Source: Agromyces cerinus
Lineage (GTDB): Bacteria; Actinomycetota; Actinomycetes; Actinomycetales; Microbacteriaceae
Length of the DNA stretch: 64,000 nucleotides
Direction of reading: 5' to 3'
Assembly: GCF_016907835.1 (NCBI RefSeq)
Contig: NZ_JAFBCT010000001.1
Location: forward strand, 3,100,001 to 3,164,000
Each line of letters begins with the position of its first letter. Within the stretch, counting starts at the first letter, position 1. The notes beneath the pieces are model-generated. The model was not told where the DNA came from. It saw only the letters and a list, made by a program, of their open reading frames with translations, and did not search any database. Below, in pieces: positions 59,747-64,000 of the stretch. A program made the translations under genes and the position numbers.

Positions 59747-61257
59747 CGGGTTGCTCCTGTCTGGTGGGAGTCATCCATCGCCAGAGCGAGGATCGACTCT
59801 TCTGTTGCTTCGCTGCGCGTGAGCTGGCCGGTGATCCGGCCGCCGGCCATCACGCAGATGCGGTCGGCGAGGCCCATCACCTCGGGGAGCTCGCTCGAGA
59901 CGACGAGCACGGCGACGCCGTCATGGGCGAGCCGGTCGATGATGGCGTAGATCTCCGACTTCGCACCGACGTCGACGCCTCGGGTCGGCTCGTCGAGCAC
60001 GAGCAGCCTGGGCCTGGTCGCGAGCCACCTCGCGAGCACGACCTTCTGCTGGTTGCCGCCCGAGAGCTTGCCGACGAGTTGCGAGGTGCTCGGGGTTCTG
60101 ATGCGCAGCCGCTCGACGTACTCGGCGGCGAGCGCGCGTTCGGAACGATCGTTGACGAAGCCCCACTTCGCGAGGCTGCGCATGACGACGAGGCTGATGT
60201 TGTCGCGAACCGAGCGCTCGAGCACGAGTGCTTCGGCCTTGCGTTCCTCGGGTGCGAAGCCGATGCCTGCGGCGATCGCGTCGGCGGGGCTGCGGAAGAC
60301 GACCGGGCGGCCGTTCATCCTGATCGCGCCCTCGTCGATGCGGAAGTCGCCGACGATGGTCTTCATGAGTTCGCTGCGGCCGGCGCCGACCAGGCCGGCG
60401 ATGCCGACGACTTCTCCGGCGCGGACCACGAGGTCGATGTCCGAGACGTGCTCGTTCGTGACTCCGACGAGTTCGATCACGGCAGCGCCGGGCTCGACCG
60501 GGTCGCGGTGGAAGAACTGGGAGAGATCGCGGCCGACCATCATGCGCACGAGTTCGTCGTGGTTGGTTTCTGCGGCGATCCGGGTGCCGACGAGGCCGCC
60601 GTCGCGGAGCACGGTGACGCGATCCGCGAGGCGGAAGATCTCGTTCATGCGGTGCGAGATGTAGCCGACGGCGACGCCCTCGCTGCGCAGCCGATCGATG
60701 AGACGGAACAGGATGTCGGTCTCCTCGTCGCCGAGCGACGAGGTGGGCTCATCGAAGCAGATGATCTTCGGCTCGTCGACGAGGGCGCGCATGATCTCGA
60801 CCAGCTGGCGTTGGGCGGGCGAGAGCTCGCTGCCGAGCATGTGCGGCTCGATGAGCCTGCCGAAGCCGTAGTCGTCGAGCGCGCGCTGCGCCTTGGCATA
60901 GAGCGCCCGCCGGTTGAACAGCACTCCCTCGCGACCGAGCGCGCCGATGTAGATGTTCTCGGCGACCGAGACGTGCGAGAGGATCTCGGGTTCCTGCGCG
61001 ATGACACGCAGCCCCGCCGCTCGTGACTGGCTCGGGTCGGTGAAGTGCACCTCCTCGCCGTCGAGTTCGAGGGTGCCGCTGTCGGGGTGGTAGTCGCCGC
61101 CCATGATCTTCAGCAGCGTGGACTTGCCGGCGCCGTTCTCGCCCATGATGGCGGTGACCTCACCGGCCCGGAGTTCGAGGTCCACATCGTGCAGGGCCCG
61201 TACCGGCCCGAAGGTCTTTCCGATCCCCCGTGCGTGCAGCATCACGCGTCCGCTCAC
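59743..61257 (-). CDS. Sugar ABC transporter ATP-binding protein (AraG/RbsA type)
   Basis: Duplicated ATPase of 504 residues. First half: Walker A GENGAGKST, Q-loop region VIAQEPEIL, degenerate signature LSPAQRQ, Walker B IICFDEPTSSL. Second half: Walker A-like GLVGAGRSE, signature LSGGNQQK, Walker B LLVLDEPTRGV. This two-domain form is typical of RbsA/AraG/XylG. It starts at GTG 61257 with the SD AGGAAGGAG. It follows the binding-protein gene after a 14-bp hairpin, which probably lowers its expression relative to that protein, and overlaps the permease gene by ATGA. Confidence 0.93.
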   Translation of the reverse strand: MSGRVMLHARGIGKTFGPVRALHDVDLELRAGEVTAIMGENGAGKSTLLKIMGGDYHPDSGTLELDGEEVHFTDPSQSRAAGLRVIAQEPEILSHVSVAENIYIGALGREGVLFNRRALYAKAQRALDDYGFGRLIEPHMLGSELSPAQRQLVEIMRALVDEPKIICFDEPTSSLGDEETDILFRLIDRLRSEGVAVGYISHRMNEIFRLADRVTVLRDGGLVGTRIAAETNHDELVRMMVGRDLSQFFHRDPVEPGAAVIELVGVTNEHVSDIDLVVRAGEVVGIAGLVGAGRSELMKTIVGDFRIDEGAIRMNGRPVVFRSPADAIAAGIGFAPEERKAEALVLERSVRDNISLVVMRSLAKWGFVNDRSERALAAEYVERLRIRTPSTSQLVGKLSGGNQQKVVLARWLATRPRLLVLDEPTRGVDVGAKSEIYAIIDRLAHDGVAVLVVSSELPEVMGLADRICVMAGGRITGQLTRSEATEESILALAMDDSHQTGATR

Positions 61258-61308
61258 GGTCGCGCTCCTTCCTGATCGCCGTCCTCGCCGACGGTGGAGT
61301 GGTGTGTG

Positions 61309-61341
61309 TCCGGGTGGGGGCGACTCGCGCCCCCACCCGGA
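61309..61341 (-). terminator. Intercistronic hairpin between binding-protein and ATPase genes
   Basis: 14-bp perfect stem (61309-61322 with 61328-61341), 5-base loop, 6 bases after the binding-protein stop and 51 bases before the ATPase start. Within one operon such a hairpin usually acts as a partial terminator or a barrier to RNA decay, giving an excess of binding protein. Confidence 0.75.
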
Positions 61342-61347
61342 ATGGAA

Positions 61348-62385
61348 TCAGGTGCAGACGACGCCCGCGGCCTCCCAGGTATCGGGTCCGACGATCTCGG
61401 TGTTCGCGATCGTCTTCGGCGGCAGCTCGGTGCCGTCGCGGAGGAGCGCGACCATCGAGGTGATGGCGGCCTTGCCGACCTCGACGCCCGAGATGAAGAG
61501 CGCGGACTTGTTGCCCGACTCCTGCCCGGCCGCCCAGTCCTTGCAGGTCAGGTAGGCGCCGAGGCCGACACCGGCGATGTTGGCCGGGGCCACGCCCGAG
61601 TTCTGCAGCGCGGTCACGATGCCCGTCTCGTTCTCATCGTTGCAGCCCCAGACGACCCAGTTCTTCACGCCGGCGTTCGCCGTGATGACGGCGCCCGCCT
61701 GGTCCTGCGCGTCGGTGGCCGAGTTGTCGGTGCCGATCTCGATGACCTCGGGAGCGTCGCCCGTGATGTTGTCGGCGAAGGCTGCCGAAGCCGCATCCAC
61801 GCGGTCCTCGCAGACCGAGAGGTCCTGCTTCGAACCCGAGAGCACCTTCGTGTCGGCGGCGGTCCAGCCGGCCTCGGTGTAGAGGCGCGCTGCCTCTTCG
61901 CCCACGAGCGTGCCCATCGCGGTGCCGTCGAAGCCGGTGAACGGAGCCTCGGCACCCGAGGCGTCCTTGATCACGTCGTCGGCCGCCATGATCGGGATGC
62001 CGGCGGCGTTCGCGGCGTCGATGACCTGCGGGCCGATCTGCTGGTCGGGCACGACGATGACGATGCCGTCGACGCCCTGCGCGATCACGGAGTCGAGCTC
62101 GGTGATCGCCTTGTTCGAGTCCGTGCCGAGGTCGACGACCTTGATGGTCACGTCGCCGAGTTCCTCGGCGGCCGCCTTCGCGCCGTCGGCCTCGTCGATG
62201 AAGTACTGCTGGTCGCCCTGCTTCTGCAGGAAGGCGATCGTCAGCGGTCCGTCCTTCGGGCCCGACTGCTCACCCGACGCGACCTCCTGGCCCGACGAGC
62301 ATGCACTGAGCGCGAGCAGCCCCACCGCGGCGATGCCTGCGACGAGGGCGAGCTTGCGCGGCCCTCGCATCTTCTTGCCGATCAT
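61348..62385 (-). CDS. Sugar ABC transporter substrate-binding lipoprotein (AraF-like)
   Basis: Extracytoplasmic binding lipoprotein of 345 residues: signal peptide with lipobox ALSAC (Cys29), a short Ser/Gly linker and a Peripla_BP_4 domain. The first strand LTIAFLQKQGDQQYFIDEAD, IVIVVPDQQIGPQVIDAANA, GFDGTAMGTLVGEEAARLY and WVVWGCNDENETGIVTALQN resemble the L-arabinose-binding AraF more than ribose- or xylose-binding proteins. It lies 8 bp after the DUF5107 gene. The sugar is inferred to be arabinose or galactose; not proven. Confidence 0.88.
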   Translation of the reverse strand: MIGKKMRGPRKLALVAGIAAVGLLALSACSSGQEVASGEQSGPKDGPLTIAFLQKQGDQQYFIDEADGAKAAAEELGDVTIKVVDLGTDSNKAITELDSVIAQGVDGIVIVVPDQQIGPQVIDAANAAGIPIMAADDVIKDASGAEAPFTGFDGTAMGTLVGEEAARLYTEAGWTAADTKVLSGSKQDLSVCEDRVDAASAAFADNITGDAPEVIEIGTDNSATDAQDQAGAVITANAGVKNWVVWGCNDENETGIVTALQNSGVAPANIAGVGLGAYLTCKDWAAGQESGNKSALFISGVEVGKAAITSMVALLRDGTELPPKTIANTEIVGPDTWEAAGVVCT

Positions 62386-62393
62386 CCGTGTCT

Positions 62394-64000
62394 CTACCTT
62401 CTCTTGGTGTCACTCGAGCGCATCGTCGCACGCGAATGGTGGCCGGTGGTGTCCCGGCCGATCTCGGTCGGGCCCTCGGTGAGTCCGATGAGACGTCTGC
62501 GGAGGTCGTCGACCTCGCGATCCCGTGCCTGTTGCACGTCGTCGTGGAAGAGCAGCATCGTCGGCAGCGACGTCGCGAAGTAGTCGATGGTCGCGGGAGT
62601 GGCTGCGAGCTCGTCGACGAATGCGGCGAAGGCCGTGATCTGCGCGTCGGCCTCCTCGTCTCGCCCGAGTGCACGGAGCGCCCGGATCGAGAACTCCGAC
62701 TGCGCACTGAACGCCTGGGTGCTCATGTTGAGGAAGTCACCTGCCGAGGCGGCGGCGCGCTGCCACGCCGCCTCGGCGGCGAGTCGATCGCCGCTCAGTT
62801 CGACCGCGCAGCCGAGCAGCCAGTAGAGCTCGGCGCAGTTGGCGAGCGGATGCCGCGCCTCACCGAGCGACGCGGGGGGTTCGAGTGCACTCCGGATGAA
62901 GTCGGCTGCTGCCGGGCCGTCGAGGTCGTCGAGCGCCGCCGTGGCGAGCGTGACGTTCGTCTCGTCCCATGCCCCCAGCACCTGGCCCTCGCCACCCTCC
63001 CACGGCTGGAACCGTCGTGCGAGCAGGTGTTCGCGGGCGACGGCCGGTCGGCCGAGCCCCGTGAGCAGGCGGGCGTGCACGATGCTGAGGTCGTCGCGCT
63101 CGGCGATGAGATGCGCGTTGGCCTCGTGCAGCGCGAGGCGCTCGATCGGACTGCGGCCGACCCTGGCCAGCAGTTGATCGAGTTCGAAGAACAGCTTCGC
63201 GTCGTCGGGAGCGAGCGCCCGGGCCGCCTCGAAGTGCGACACGGCCAGATCGGGGTCGCCCAGCACGTTGAACACGGCGATGCCGAGGTTGCGGTGGGCG
63301 ACGACCTGCACCCGCACCGACGCACCCGGCACGGTGCAACGCGACCAGGCGTCGATGGCGTCGAGGTGGCGGCGACGGTCGTAGTACCAGTTGCCGAGCA
63401 TGAGCGAGGCCCGGTGATCCGCCGGATCGGCGTCGAGGGCGAGCCGGAGCGCAGCGACGTCGTCGAGACGCGCGGCGTACCCGTTCCGTTCGGGGTTGCC
63501 GGCGGCTGCCTGACGCGCTGCAGCAGCCTCTTCGGGCTCGCCCAGGCGATCGAGCACCGCAGCGCGGTGGTAGTCGACGAGCGCGCCCACCTGCACCTGC
63601 CCGCTCGGCGCCGACGGCGCGGCATCTCGCGCCAGGTCGAGGACGCGGAGCGCCTCGCGGTCGGCACCGACGCCCGCGTACTCCAGCGCCACATCGAGCA
63701 GCGTGGCGGCGTCTCGGGTGAGGGCTCCGCCGGCGAGGTCGCGCGCCCACTGGTCGAGCGGGTCGTCGGCGAGCAGACGCCCGAGGAGCTCGGCCGCCTC
63801 GGTCTCGCGGCCGGTTCTGCGCAGCACGAGCGCGAGCAGGGTTCGTGCCTGGCCGTGACGGGCGTCGACGGCGAGCACCTCGCGGAGGGTCGATTCGGCG
63901 GTGGCGACGTCGCCGAGGCGCACCTGCAGGCGACCGAGCGCGTAGCCTGCAGCGGGCCGCCAGGCGAAGTTCCACATGGCCTTGGTGAGGGCGAGCGCCG
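62394..64000 (-). CDS. TPR-rich protein, probably DUF5107 family (5' truncated)
   Basis: The reading frame runs to the window edge, so the N-terminus is missing; 535 or so residues are visible. It consists of TPR-like helical repeats: WRPAAGYALGRLQVRLGDVA, LMLGNWYYDRRRHLDAIDAW, HRNLGIAVFNVLGDPDLAVS, LLARRFQPWEGGEGQVLGAW. This is the pattern of the C-terminal half of DUF5107 proteins, which are often encoded with sugar ABC transporters; the catalytic-looking N-terminal domain would be upstream. The last 60 residues are polar. It is the first visible gene of the AraFGH-type operon. Function is not established; a cytoplasmic glycoside-processing role is often guessed. Confidence 0.75.
   Translation of the reverse strand, partial: ALALTKAMWNFAWRPAAGYALGRLQVRLGDVATAESTLREVLAVDARHGQARTLLALVLRRTGRETEAAELLGRLLADDPLDQWARDLAGGALTRDAATLLDVALEYAGVGADREALRVLDLARDAAPSAPSGQVQVGALVDYHRAAVLDRLGEPEEAAAARQAAAGNPERNGYAARLDDVAALRLALDADPADHRASLMLGNWYYDRRRHLDAIDAWSRCTVPGASVRVQVVAHRNLGIAVFNVLGDPDLAVSHFEAARALAPDDAKLFFELDQLLARVGRSPIERLALHEANAHLIAERDDLSIVHARLLTGLGRPAVAREHLLARRFQPWEGGEGQVLGAWDETNVTLATAALDDLDGPAAADFIRSALEPPASLGEARHPLANCAELYWLLGCAVELSGDRLAAEAAWQRAAASAGDFLNMSTQAFSAQSEFSIRALRALGRDEEADAQITAFAAFVDELAATPATIDYFATSLPTMLLFHDDVQQARDREVDDLRRRLIGLTEGPTEIGRDTTGHHSRATMRSSDTKRR

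Overview
This is a high-G+C actinobacterial chromosome segment. Codon third positions are almost always G or C, leaderless-type promoters recur, and the gene families and the frequent GGCATCC/GGATGCC words fit the Microbacteriaceae (an Agromyces- or Microbacterium-like soil bacterium). The family is a fair inference; the genus is a guess. I see no rRNA, tRNA, CRISPR array, prophage or complete insertion sequence. The window reads as ordinary chromosome rich in carbohydrate and amino-acid catabolism, with regulators next to most operons.

Layout. 1-2060: end of a rhamnose-type ABC transporter (permease, binding lipoprotein), closed by a strong terminator. 2121-7296: rhamnose catabolic operon behind a promoter with two adjacent palindromes (mutarotase, isomerase, aldolase/dehydrogenase fusion, kinase). 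7328-9414: a broken small membrane ORF, a D-2-hydroxyacid dehydrogenase and a serine hydrolase. 9474-13611: Abhydrolase_9 membrane hydrolase, aldo/keto reductase, NYN/OST-HTH protein. 13638-15860: lactate-type GntR regulator and L-lactate dehydrogenase. 15850-16834: three small unassigned genes. 16965-21074: LuxR/TPR regulator, DHFR-like reductase with divergent TetR, membrane-anchored EEP hydrolase. 21129-31722: glycoside block with MFS-PAP2-GH3 beta-glucosidase, TetR, two ROK-type regulators, a second related MFS carrier and a type-B carboxylesterase. 31674-34045: polyprenol-phosphate mannosyltransferase and POT peptide transporter.

34094-39003: TrmB/LuxR hybrid regulator divergent from a 1248-residue secreted subtilase. 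39080-41478: POT gene remnant, CGNR regulator divergent from a chloroperoxidase-type hydrolase, DUF4097 lipoprotein. 41518-44283: histidine phosphatase, ornithine aminotransferase and DDAH-type amidinohydrolase with a hairpin-rich leader. 44638-46280: tandem paralogous membrane proteins. 46296-49410: LLM oxidoreductase, Lrp/AsnC regulator, and a membrane protein between two paralogous GntR regulators. 49420-52200: RimK ligase divergent from a RimB-like retropepsin, then a membrane protein whose stop codon lies in an intergenic repeat. 52309-57104: PutA and its divergent LysR, which carries a palindromic insertion. 57130-64000: META lipoprotein, then on the minus strand a DUF5107/TPR protein and an AraFGH-type ABC system with an aldose 1-epimerase.

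How it fits together. Rhamnose is imported, epimerised, isomerised, phosphorylated and cleaved to dihydroxyacetone phosphate and lactaldehyde, and the fused SDR and nearby lactate dehydrogenase can process the C3 products. Glycosides enter through two MFS carriers and are split in the cytoplasm by GH3. Peptides are released by the secreted subtilase and imported by POT. Arginine derivatives, ornithine and proline converge on glutamate through DDAH, RocD and PutA.

Nothing here is clearly a new named system. The points most worth a second look are the palindromic insertion inside LysR, the POT gene remnant, the hairpin series before ddaH, the RimK/RimB pair, the paired GntR regulators around one membrane protein, and the large set of apparent leaderless promoters.
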